From Phoenix dactylifera (taxonomy: Eukaryota > Streptophyta > Magnoliopsida > Arecales > Arecaceae): 64,000 bases of DNA. Position 1 is the first letter of the stretch; each line of letters starts with the position of its first letter. Under the pieces are notes generated by a model. That model searched no databases. It was not told the origin of the DNA and worked only from the letters and a program-made list of their open reading frames with translations. Positions 37,086 to 48,147 of the stretch are shown one piece after another. The position numbers and the translations under genes were made by a program. The stretch is taken from positions 38,807,410 to 38,871,409 of the forward strand of contig NC_052392.1 in NCBI RefSeq assembly GCF_009389715.1, given 5' to 3'.

Positions 37086-38393
37086 AAGAATGATGAATGA
37101 AGGAAGGAAAGGAAACAATGAAGATCTTTGAGGAACAATTTGGCTTTGTTAGTAGGTTCAGTCATTGAGGCTGTTCTTGAATTGAGGGGCAGGCCGGCAG
37201 GCGCGTGTGTGTGTGTGCATGCGCGTATCAGAGGGAGGAATGAATAATGAATGAAGAAATGACAAGTTAGACAAAAAATAAAGGGCTTTGTCAAAAGGTT
37301 CAGTCATTGAGGCTGTTTTGAATTGTGGTTACAGACTGAGTGAGTTTTTGACAGGAATGAAGAATGAACTGGGAGACGACAATTTAGACAAACAATGAAG
37401 ATATTTGTGGGACAATTTGGCTTTGTTAGAAGGTTCAGTCATTGAGTCTGTTTGCTAATCATGGTTGTAGGCAGAGTGAACTTTTGACAAGACACTTTAC
37501 AAGACACTTTTGACAAGACACTTTACCTTTAAACCAAAAAAATTTCCAAGTTATGTTTCTAAGGCACTGTTTTTGTGTTCTACATGTTTGCCTGTGCTTT
37601 AATTTTACTCCAAGCTTTCCACATCCTGTTCAGTAACATTTTTGGTTTTTGTGCAGTTATTAAGCAGAAATGGGTTGAGCTTCTTTTTCAGTTTCATGCT
37701 TTGACAGTTTGACTGTTCTACATGAACCATAGAAGGCTCTTGTGCAAACTTACTTGAAAATACTAACTCAAACTGGTTTACACTGCTATGCATTCAGTTA
37801 GATTTGTTTTAAACTTGGGTCCAGTCTATCCACTTCCTAGTATAATTCTGCTTCACATATTGGTGTCCTTAAATGCTTTGGTCTATGAATAACTGAGAGC
37901 TTGTTTGTCATATCTTTTGTTATCTTGCTTTTTATTTTTAAAAATAAAAAACATGGAAATTGAGGCAAGTAACATGTTTGCTGCAATTGTTTCTTTTTTT
38001 TTTATTTTTCAAAATTTATTCAATTATTTCTAAAAAAAGAAAGAAATCCTTGCTTTTATTGAGACCGCATTTTTTGTCAGCAACGAGTGTCATCAGCATT
38101 TGCTAAAGTAGGAACACTGCTGACAAAAAATGTCTGGTTTATGATACACACATACATCGGTGTTTCTCACCAAGATAGTTTCATAGAAAGTGATCAACTC
38201 CACGGTCCAGCAGTTGATTACCTGAACGACTTGCTCCTCTGATGAGAGTTAAATTTTGCAGAAGGCAACCCAGTTCAAGATCCATGCTGCACGTATCAAT
38301 GAAGCATTCTCAGTGGTGAGGCGTGTTCCCATCATGAGAGCTTCACTCTCAGCTGGTGGTGTGACCCCATGGCCTGTGGCAGGCTTTCAATGA
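33117..38393 (+). CDS. Plant-specific single-pass membrane protein of unknown function (possibly DUF6821)
   Basis: Two exons, 33117-33911 and 38262-38393, join in phase 0 (IDDK then KATQF) across a 4,350-bp GT-AG intron and give 308 residues. The N-terminus reads MEEPVDFQDWELLQTSE and is followed by about 190 acidic, Ser/Gly-rich and probably disordered residues. One membrane span lies at residues 227-243 (VWSISIAAVVLGFLMLG), with a basic stretch after it. The second exon encodes a conserved tail with INEAFSVVRRVPIMRA and GGVTPWPVAGF. I recall this tail from plant proteins of unknown function grouped as DUF6821; the acidic region plus single span also resembles ATG8-interacting proteins, but that link is only a guess. 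The 3' untranslated region probably continues to about 38600, where TTTATAAATAAAAA occurs. Confidence 0.82.
37013..37082. repeat. Compound (GC)n(GA)n microsatellite
   Basis: About 11 GC units run directly into about 23 GA units. The GC part could adopt Z-DNA; that is general knowledge, not shown here. Confidence 0.95.
37085..37500 (+). repeat. Tandem repeat of about 140 bp, three units
   Basis: The phrase GGTTCAGTCATTGAG follows GGCTTTGT at about 37142, 37283 and 37421, and each unit also has AATGAAGAATGA-like and TTTTGACA-like words. Units are diverged and slightly unequal in length (about 141 and 138 bp apart). Confidence 0.75.
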
Positions 38394-40038
38394 GTTGATA
38401 AGACCAAATGTGTTGAAGCAATGTACTTTGCAACGAACTTTTCAGATACATTATTGGCATAGGAGGTTTTTTTTTTTTTTACCCCTTTTTTCTTTTTCAG
38501 TTCCTCACTGTTGTCCATATGTCTGCAATGGTCCCTCTTGCAGTTAACTAGATAAAGTCATCGATGCTGTTATGGTTATTATGTAACCATGTCTTTATAA
38601 ATAAAAATTCCCTACTTGCCAAGGTGTCAGCAATGCATGTGTATGAGTAAGCTATTTGTGACGATGACATACGTATAAAATGTTGTTCAGATATTTCCAG
38701 CTGAGAATTGGGGCCCTATCGATGTTTTCTGGTGCTCTGATTCCGAAACATGTTAGCTATGGAGTTCTAAGAGGCACCAATACCAGTATTGAGATTGCAG
38801 TAGCTATGGGTGCTGTTATTTTCAGTGAGAAATATTTGTTGCTCTTCAGAATTACGTCGGAATTGAATTCATGGAGGACTATAAGGTGCCCTATGAAGGG
38901 GGAACCAGTGTCAGGGATATTTCCTGAGCACCATCACCCTACTACTGCTGGTTCTTGGCATGGGGTACCAAGGCATTGGACACTCAGTTACTGTAGGATG
39001 GACTCGAGCTCCAGGGATTGTCACTTTTTACAGCAGATTGTAGGAATAAACATCTGTCTGAATGCCTAGTTGGAATGCTATGTGAATTTGATATGTGATG
39101 AGTGGGAAGTCATGTGGAGAGTACAATTTCATAAAATTCTTTTGTCAATTATATCAGCATCACCCTGAATAGCCTGAACAACTACTCCATGCAAGATGGC
39201 TGAAAGGTGATGTTGAGGCTAGCAAATTGATGCGTTATCCTTTTTGTCAATGTTCCAATCCAATAATAGGAGTATGGGACAGCAGATGCTTCCATTTTGG
39301 TTCTTATGCTCTTCTATTGCTAGTATTTTCTCCAACCAATGAGAATTTTTTTATGGCAGAATGTTTGAAAAGATCGGGGAACGTTATCCAGAAGACAGTC
39401 ATCTATCTTTGATCCGGGAACGTTATCCCAAAACACAGCCCTGGGATAATTGCAAGGAGAGGTTGCAGAAGAGGTTGAAACTTATCTGTGACCACTAGTA
39501 TGTCCACTAGTATGACCACTCATGACTACTACTAAAGATTTAGATTGAAATAATTTTTTAAAAATTAACATGAATCATCAGATAAGATAGTAAGAAATCT
39601 CTCTCTTACAGATATATAGATTTATATTATTCTATTGTTATATAAAAGTGATTTAATTCGAGGTTTTCTAAGGTTGATGGACTCTAGGGAGCCTAAAAAA
39701 GAAGGCACAATGCGAGACTCTAATGGATTCTTATTGGCTCTTTGAATAATTTAAATTATGTGATACATTAGAATTTTAATGTAGACAAATTTAAGTTTCA
39801 CTAATACCAAAAGAAGTCACCAAAAATTTAGATTTCAGACGTGTAACAAATATTATTTGTATAACTATGGAAATCATGAAAAATTTAATCTAAATAAAGT
39901 TCATCTTTCAGTCTATTTCTCGGGGTTTTGCCATGCAATTTCCCTCTTAAACTCCTCGGGTTCATCAAAGTTAGGAACATTTAGAAAATTTAAAACAGAG
40001 AAGTTAAATATTTAAGAGAAATATAATTAGTTAAGGTT
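38394..40038. other. Downstream of the membrane-protein gene
   Basis: 3' untranslated region followed by AT-rich sequence. An open frame at 38680-39069 has no family resemblance, and I treat it as chance. Confidence 0.5.
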
Positions 40039-40043
40039 ATTAT

Positions 40044-40112
40044 TGTTAGCAATATATCAACTAAATAAGTAAATAAAATTATAATAACAATTAATAAAAC
40101 AATCTTAAAAGG

Positions 40113-40166
<54 letters not shown>

Positions 40167-40826
40167 CTATTGTTAGCAATATATCACCTAAATAAGTAAA
40201 TAAAATAATAATAACAATTAATAGAACAATCTTAAATGGAATAATATATATATATATTCTTTAGCATCAAAAGAAATTTATTTTAGCACAAAAAAAATAT
40301 ATTCTATAGAACATGTAATAAATTTAAATCATAAAGAGTAAATGTTACAGATCTACTAATATTAAATTTGAAATAAAGGTAAATAGAGATAGCCTGTATG
40401 AAGGCAGGTCGAAGCGTGTAGACGCTGTCCTAAAGAAGTATTTGCCCCCACAGCGCGTAGACGCTGTCCCAAAGAAGTATTTGCCGGCAATCTTCCTTAG
40501 AGATACGATGACCCAAAGCTTCTTTTTCGGTACGTCTCGGAAGAAGCTTACACGAACCTGATTGAACTTGCAGATCTAGTAAAGAAAGAAATAAAAAGAA
40601 AATAGAACTTCGTTGAATGAAGGCGCAAAAATAAAAATAAAAAAGTGGCTAAGAGGAGGAAGAGCAATTTTTTTTCAGAATTTTTTTTTCTTTTTCTTTC
40701 GTCACGAAGAGAGGAGGAAAGGGAGGGGTTTTATAGCCCTCTTGAGCCAACGTCTCGTTGGCCTAAAAAGGTGGCAAGGGGCAATCCGCGGACACAGTCA
40801 ACCCGTGGAGGGCACCAGCGCGGGAT
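40044..40826 (-). repeat. LTR of the Copia element (left copy)
   Basis: Matches the right copy from TGTTAGCAATATATCA through the shared GAAGGCGCAAAAATAAAAAT and GTTTTATAGCCC phrases. It contains a long AT microsatellite and an internal repetition of its own end. Confidence 0.85.
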
Positions 40827-43800
40827 TATAAATTTCTTTGGCTGGTCCATATAAATTTCTTCATTTAAGTCTCCATTTACAAAAGCTATTTTCACATCCA
40901 TCTGCTGAATCACTAATCTATGGATGGAGGTTAATGCTACCAGGACCCTAATAGTAGTAATCTTAGCTGCAGGTGTATAGACATCAAAGAATCTACCCCA
41001 GATCTCTGAGTAATACCTTTGGCAACTAATCTAGCCTTAAATTTATCTACAGAGCTATCAAACCTAAGTTTCTTCTTAAAGATCTATTTGCACCCTATAG
41101 TTTTACAGCCAGAAGGAAGATCGGTCAGTTTCCAAGTATAATTTTGGATAATTGACTGCATCTCATTGTCCACAGCTTCTCTCCAAAAAGGTGAATCCAA
41201 GAATTTCATTGTGTCCTCAAAAGTAGTTGGAAAGTCCTCTATAAGAAAGATATAGAAGTCATCTCCAAAAATTTTCTCTATCCTGGATCTCTTACTCCTT
41301 CTAGGTTCTACTTCTACTTCTATTTCTCTTGTTCTTATTCTATTAAAGCTACTAGCTATACCACTATCTACTCTAGTCCTAAATGAAAAGGTTTCCTCAA
41401 AATATATTGCATCTCTGGCTTCTATAACAGTGTTGTTACTAATATCATTTTTTTCTGAATTAATCACTAAAAATCTATTGGCAATATTGATTGGCTGCAT
41501 ATCCTATGAATATGGCATCCACTATTTTAGGTCCTATTTTCTTTCTTTTAAAATCAGGTATTTTCACTTTTGCCAAGCAACCCCACACTTTCAAATAGCT
41601 AAGATTAGGTTTTCTATGTTTCCAAACTTCATATGGAGTAAGATCATTATTTTTAGAGGGAATCCAATTGAGGATATAGCAGGCTAAACTATAGCTTCCC
41701 CCCACAAATTCTCTGGTACTTTTGAGCTTATAAACATGGAGTTAACCATATCCATTAAAGTCCTATTCTTCCTTTATGTTACTCCATTTGATTGGGGAGA
41801 ATAGAGAGCAATCACTTCATGAATGATTTCATGATCTTCACAAAATTGAGTTATATCACTATATGTATATTCACCTCTCCGATCTGATCTAAGAATTTTA
41901 ATTTTCTTCTCCAGTTGGTTCTCAGCTTTGATCTTAAAAATCTTAAATTTGCTGAGCACCTCATCCTTAGTTTTAATTAAGTAGATGTAACAGAACTTGG
42001 ATAGATCATCTATGAAGATCACAAAGTATCTGTTACCTTCCCTAGAAGTTCTTTCAGAGTCACAAACATCACTATGGATCAACTCTAATAGATCTGAATC
42101 CCTATTATCAAATTTAAAGGCTTCCTAGGTAGTTTGGTTTATACACAAATTTCACATTTCTCATGGTTCTTAAGATCACTTTTTGGTATTAGACTTAGGT
42201 TCATAAGTTGCTTAATTGAATTATAATTTGCATGACCTAATCTACTATGCCAAATAGAAGGAGGTTCTATATTCATAATCAAAAGATTTTCATTCATTGA
42301 AGGAACTATAACATTCAACTTAAACAATCCTTCACTAAGGAATCCTTTTCCAATAAATATCACACCATGAGAAATTACAACTTTATTAGACTCAAAAACA
42401 AGACGAAAGCCTTATCGGACAAACAAGAAACTACTAATAAGATTTCTCCTAACAACCAGAATATGTTGGACGCCGTGCGGGAACAGGACTTTTCTAGAAG
42501 TAAGCTTTAAGTCCACACATCCCATTCCTAGCACACGCGCCTCCGAGCTGTTTGTCATGATCACAGCTCCTCCACTTGAGACTTGGTAAGAAGAAAACCA
42601 GCAGCGATCCGAACAAATATGAATACTAGCTCCGGTATCAATCCACCAATCAAGTGCTTGTAAATCATGTTAACTTCAAAAGTAAAGGAAACAAATATGA
42701 AAGCAGTCTCAGAAGAGCCAGGATCGGAAGTCACCATATTGACTTGAACACTGGTTGTGTTTGGACCTTTCTTCTTGGATTGAAGAGGTGCAGTCATCTT
42801 ATAGAAGCATTGGGGAGACAAATAGTTGGTCCAGCCGCACACAAAATAGAAACGACTACTACCTTCCTCTTTCTTCTTCTTCTGCTCTTGGGATTGGATA
42901 GGTTTTCCATTATAGTGGTGGTTAGGTTTTCTAGAGTTGTAGGGTTTCTTTTTGAAATGCTTATTTTGGTTATGACGGAAGGGTTGGTTCTGATTTTTCT
43001 TAGGTGGGGCCTCTATATTATAAACATTATTTTTGTTTTCAGTAGAAGTTTTGCTCATGAGCCTATGCTGCTCTTCAATTCTAATGGAGTTCAAAACTTG
43101 GGTTAGGATGAGACATTCTTGGGTATGACTCAGAGTCTTAGCAAAATCAGACAAAAAATTAGGTAGTTTATCTATCAGACAGGCTACCTTAAATGATTCA
43201 TTCAAATTGGTTTCATTAGCCCTAAGTTGGTGGATCAGGATTTCAAAATTATGAATTTGGTTATTCATAGGCTTTGAGTTCACCATCCTATAGTTATTGA
43301 AGTTGGAGGCCTTGAACATCTTTATTCCAGCATCATCAAGACCATATTTGCTTTCTAGGATGTCTCAGAGTTCTTTGGCACTCTTGGCTGTGTAATAAAT
43401 GTCAGACAGCCTCTCAGAAAGAGCACCTAGGATTCTATGGACGCAATGATAGTCAATCTCATCAGGTGTCCTAGAGGGTGTGCTGGTGGAGGCAGAAGGT
43501 TCAGTCTGGAAGGAAGATGAACTCGGATTTGGGTTGCGGCGAGTAGCAGGTCGTGAAGCAGTTGGCTTAGACCTATTATCAACTTCAGTAGTGCTCTCAC
43601 CTATGGCTGAGATCAAGCCTAATGTAGTGAGCTAGAACCGCATTTGGTTCTGCCACCTGCTAAAGTTATAGCCATCAAATTTTTCAGGTTCGGCACTAAG
43701 GTGCTCACTAGTGTTAGAGGCTATAGGTTCAAAATTATAAAATATAGAAAAGAGGCAGAAACCTATATGAAGGAAAAAATTTATGTCAAAGGATTGCACT

Positions 43801-44261
43801 AATATTTATATTGAACTTTGGATGTCGAGTTAATATATCCAAAAGATAATAGCCAGATCAGCTCCAGATCGATGGTGGAGCACTAGGCTCACTTGAGTAC
43901 CAGCCTTTTTTGGGCACGTATGCTTTTTGGACAAACTTTCTTAGACACTATTAGTTAGTGGATATAATTACTATATATCACACAAATTCAACTTTTAGAA
44001 AAGTCAAAGTGCAAACTTAAATTAGTTATTGTAGATTAACCAATTTTCGAATTTCCGTTTGAATAGGATCTGAAAATTACGTCTTGAGGAGTATGATAAA
44101 CCTCTTGGAGGTTAAGTAAATTATTATCTTATTAGAATAATTGATTACTAAGTTTGTGTTAACAAAACAACTATTGTAATTAAGATCTAATGTGTTACAA
44201 ATGTAATAGAGAATTTAATAAATTATATATATTACTAACAAAAGCAAATACTTCTTTGGAT

Positions 44262-45170
44262 TGTTAGCAATATATCACCTAAATAAGTAAATAAAACTAT
44301 AATAACAATTAATCGAACAATCTTAAAAGAAATAATATATATATATATATATATAATATTCTATTGTTAGCAATATATCACCTAAATAAGTAAATAAAAC
44401 TATAATAACAATTAATAGAACAATCTTAAAAGGAATAATATATATATTCTTTAGCATAAAAAAAAAAATCTATTTTAGCACAAAAGAAATCTATTCTATA
44501 GAATATGTAACAAATTTAAATCATAAAAAGTAAATGTTACATATCTACTAATATTAAATTTGAAATAAAGATAAATAGAGATAACCTGAATGAAGACAGG
44601 TCGAAGCGCATAGACGCTATCCCAAAGAAGTATTTGCCTCCACGTACGGATCTTCTGGCAATCCTCCTCATAGATACGACGACCCAAAGCTTCTTCTTTG
44701 GTACGTCTCAGAAGAAGCCAATACGAATTCAAACGAACTTGCAGATCTAATAAAGAAAGAAATAAAAAAAAATAGAACTTCGCTGAATGAAGGCGCAAAA
44801 ATAAAAATCAAAAAGTGGCCAAAAGGAGAAAGAACAATTTTTTTTTCAGAATTTTTCCAGAATTTTTTTTTCTTTTTTTCGTCACAAAGAGAGGAGGAAA
44901 GGGAGGGGTTTTATAGCCCATCTGGGCCCAGTCTCGTTGGCCTAAAAAGGCAGCAAGAAGCAATCTGCGGACTCGGTCAGCCCGCGGAGGGTGCTAGCAC
45001 GCGCCCGTGAGCGCATGCAGGCGAGCGCCCGCGAGGTGCGCTTGGGCCGCGCCCGGGACTCGCGAGCGCACATGGGCTGCACTCGGGACGCACGAGCGCG
45101 CGCGGGCCGAGCACCCGGCACGACCCAAGACACACGAGCACGTGTGGAAAATTATTTTTTTTTTCTAACA
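44262..45170 (-). repeat. LTR of the Copia element (right copy)
   Basis: 909 bp from TGTTAG to CTAACA. The terminal phrase TGTTAGCAATATATCACC occurs twice inside it, about 103 bp apart, as it does in the left copy. Confidence 0.85.
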
Positions 45171-45175
45171 ATTAT

Positions 45176-46409
45176 AAGAATTGAAAAGTTGAGAAATTAT
45201 AATGCTTTTATGCAACTTTCGGCTGGTAACACTATAACCTCGTCTCACTTCATTAGCCACCTAATAGTGGCCTATCCTATGGATCATGGATGGCAACATG
45301 GAGACAAGCATTACGAGTTAAAGCATCCACTTGGTCTGCTCTTCATTATTTTTCTTTGGCTGAGTGGCATGTACTTCCATATATGCCACCCGTTTTTTCA
45401 ATTATGAAGCATGGCTAAGTGATCCTACTCATATTGGACGTAGTGCCCAAGTAATTTGGCTGATAGTACATTAAGAAATATTAATTGGTGACATGGATGG
45501 GCAGTGTAACAATTTATAAGGTGCAGCACCTGAGTTCCGACAACTAAAACAACATGCATGCAGTTTTGGTAGTCCCATGACTAGCTGTAATAGTGAGCCC
45601 TATGTGATCGAAGCAAGGATTCTGTCTCCTCATGGGTGAGATGCTTTTTACTGATGAGATTCATCAGATGGGAATGAAGATCATAAGTTATAAGTTTACA
45701 ATAGGGGGGTTTGAGGTAAAAAGACTTGCGAATTTATAAAGTATATAGTTATGTGGAAGCTTTTAAATCAAGTTGCACATCCACAACCCTGTATTTTGCC
45801 CTTGCTTTATTATCCTAATCAAGTTGATTGAGCTTTGCTCAAAATTTTGTTAAGAAAAAAAAAATGCATGTCCTCAAGAAGTGCTTAAAAAATTTGGACC
45901 TTGTGTTCTGAGTTAGTCTAGGCTATGGAAATATAAACGTTAAAAGTGAGGCAAGTCCAAAATTTTATGGAGCTAAACATAGATGTGTATAAGTAATCTA
46001 CCCGAAAAACTAGGTTTATTTGGTATTGCCTTTTATTTCCTGTTATATTCAAGAAAAACAAAAAAAAATGTACTAGAATGAACAAATATGTGTAGAAAAA
46101 TTATCTTACTTTCAAAATTGATTGCAAAGTTTTTATAGCTATTTTTGGAATTGTAATATATGATCTACAAAATAGATATGGATGGGGCAAATGCTTTTAC
46201 TATTAAACGGACAAAAATCTTATGAGATAAGCGCTAGAAAAAAAAAATATAGGACGAACTTCCTCTTTTACCATATTTACTTTAATACTCATTTTAAAGA
46301 AGAAACCTCAAAGCCAAAAAATCTTCTTACGGATCGAGTCGTGTCACTCCTGTAATTAAAAATAAATAGCATCCTCTTTCTTCATCATTTTCAAAATATG
46401 TTTTTATTA
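45176..46409. other. Gene-poor intergenic stretch
   Basis: AT-rich sequence with no recognised gene or element. Confidence 0.5.
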
Positions 46410-46666
46410 GTACATACTACATAACTAGATGATACACATCAAGCAAATTAATTATTTAGCAAGTTGATACACATCTCTAGGTAAATCGATATACAATTTG
46501 CAGAACATGGTGTTCATCAGTATATAATACACAAACAAGTGATACACACTTAACAAATTAGACAACTACAAAACTATATATCAATTTACTTAGTGGTGTG
46601 TATTGGTTTATTGGCTTGTTAGATGACTAATTTGCTTAATGTGTATCATCTGATTATTTAGTGTAC
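46410..46666. mobile_element. MITE with about 50-bp inverted ends
   Basis: About 257 bp. The left end (GTACATACT, then AGATGATACACATCAAGC) and the right end read in reverse complement (GTACACTAA, then AGATGATACACATTAAGC) match closely over about 50 bp. No coding content. Confidence 0.7.
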
Positions 46667-46721
46667 AGGGCCCAACTCTTAGGCGACTGAGGCGGTCGTC
46701 TAAGGCCCCGACCCAAAGATG

Positions 46722-46862
46722 GCCCACCGCAGGAAAGGCCTCAAAGACAAAACATAAAGAAAAAAGGCCCCTCTTAGTGAGTTCACTTTAGGGCAGCCCA
46801 CTTCATGAAAGGCCTCAAAGATAAAGCAAAAAGAAGAAAGATATATTTTAGTGAGTTCGTCC
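46722..46862. repeat. Tandem duplication of about 74 bp
   Basis: Units begin with GCCCAC at 46722 and 46796 and share GAAAGGCCTCAAAGA and TTAGTGAGTTC. No gene is recognised in it. Confidence 0.75.
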
Positions 46863-46984
46863 AAATGCATTGGGCCACTCTTGATAGTGTGTAGTGATAA
46901 AAGCATGTTTTAAAAACTGTCTATTAATTCATTAAGAGGTATATATTGGATCACTGCTGAGTTTTGTAGTGATAAAAGCCACCC

Positions 46985-46986
<2 letters not shown>

Positions 46987-47030
<44 letters not shown>

Positions 47031-47046
47031 ACCCAAAAAAAAAAAA
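46987..47046. repeat. Poly-C then poly-A tract
   Basis: 34 consecutive C followed by two A runs. Such a tract is unusual in plant DNA and its length is unlikely to be exact. Confidence 0.9.
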
Positions 47047-47708
47047 GGGTAAAGTAAGACCTAGAGGCTGCCCAATTTGGTTACATGGGGTTAAAATTAG
47101 CCGACTTATTGGACCCATTATTTTCAGGAGGTGCCGTGGGTGGGGCCATCACGTTGGACCACTCTCGGTATCATGTCAAATGATAAAATAGAAATAGTCT
47201 TTAACTTTTAGATTTTTTTTATTTTGAAAAAAATATATGATAAAATATAAAATCCACCCTATATACCTTTTTTTGGGTGCCTCGGTCTCGGACACAGCTG
47301 TTCCGCCAGAAAAAGCTAAAGAAAATCTGACAACGATCTTTGTCTTCATGCCCTTAACGCAATTGCAGGACACCTGGTGAGGTGACAGTGATGTTGATAA
47401 GACCGGTCCTACAGGCCGTACTCTTCTTGGGGACGATGGCTGGTGGCCTTCAGAAAATCCAAACCTTCAGAGAGGAGTCAATATTACCATTGATAAATGC
47501 CCCAATGCTTTTAATCAGAGTTCCCATATTATGAAATTATCATTAATCACATACATATTAAAACAAAATCGAAAGACAATTCTGCATGCCATTCACGAGA
47601 AATAATGCCAACTTATATAATGTTACCACCAAACAAGTCATGAAACATTACAAAGGTGCAACATAATTCTGTAATTGGAGCTATACTGAAGATAGTTCAA
47701 GCTAAGCA

Positions 47709-48037
47709 CTTAGTTTGGTTCGCAGAAATTTCTTTTTAATCAAATTATTTTTGTAAAAAAAATATTTTTTTAAAATATGATGCCTAAAATGATTTTGTGA
47801 TATGTTTGATGGAATGCATTCCAAAATAATTTATATTTAGTTGATATATTTATTATATTATTCATAAGTTTTGATAGCTTAAGAATAATTTTTCATATTT
47901 TTCATGATTTTTTTATAAAATATTAAAATTTTATTTTCGTTTTTTTTAAACTTTGATCAAACATAAAAATTTATGTACTTTTATATTGGGCTTTTTTTTT
48001 TTTCTTTTTCTGCCAACCAAACGCCAAACGAGCCCTT
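47709..48037. mobile_element. MITE upstream of the R3-MYB gene
   Basis: Left end AGTTTGGTTCGCAGAAA and right end in reverse complement CGTTTGGTTGGCAGAAA form imperfect inverted repeats around an AT-rich body of about 330 bp. The right end also carries AACGAGCCC. It shares the TTTGGTT-GC end motif with the MITE at 61.2 kb. It ends about 110 bp before the MYB start codon. Confidence 0.6.
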
Positions 48038-48147
48038 GGAAGTGTAAAAAAGCCAACGGCGGGTAGCGGGGACCAATCTCCGCGGTGTTTGCTAAATATT
48101 CCATCCACCACACAATCACATTGGAGTTCAGAAACCAGAGAGAGAGG

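Larger units (their letters stand above)
33912..38261. other. 4.35-kb intron
   Basis: AT-rich intron of the membrane-protein gene. It contains a mononucleotide A run near 35507-35528, a compound GC/GA microsatellite and a triple tandem repeat (both listed separately), and no exon-like segment in frame that I can recognise. Confidence 0.6.
40044..45170 (-). mobile_element. Copia LTR retrotransposon, broken
   Basis: A Ty1/Copia fossil of about 5.1 kb read on the minus strand. Both outer ends carry TGTTAG...CTAACA, and ATTAT stands on each side (40039-40043 and 45171-45175) as a perfect 5-bp target duplication. Recognisable parts in 5'-3' order are a gag region with a zinc-knuckle-like part (about 43690-42600), the GAG-pre-integrase domain (about 42363-42139, HSRLGHANYNSIKQL), the integrase core (about 42082-41480) and the beginning of reverse transcriptase (about 41120-40850, MDVKIAFVNGDLNEEIYMDQ). 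It has several breaks and is not intact. The LTRs are visibly diverged, which suggests an insertion some million years old; the age is a rough impression. Confidence 0.9.

Noticed and set aside
38680-39069. Open frame of 129 codons downstream of the 33.1-kb gene
   Set aside because: No conserved motif and no splice context; lies in the downstream region of a gene that already ends at 38393.
44942-45171. Arg/Ala-rich frames on both strands at the right Copia LTR
   Set aside because: They lie inside the GC-rich part of the LTR and are not genes.
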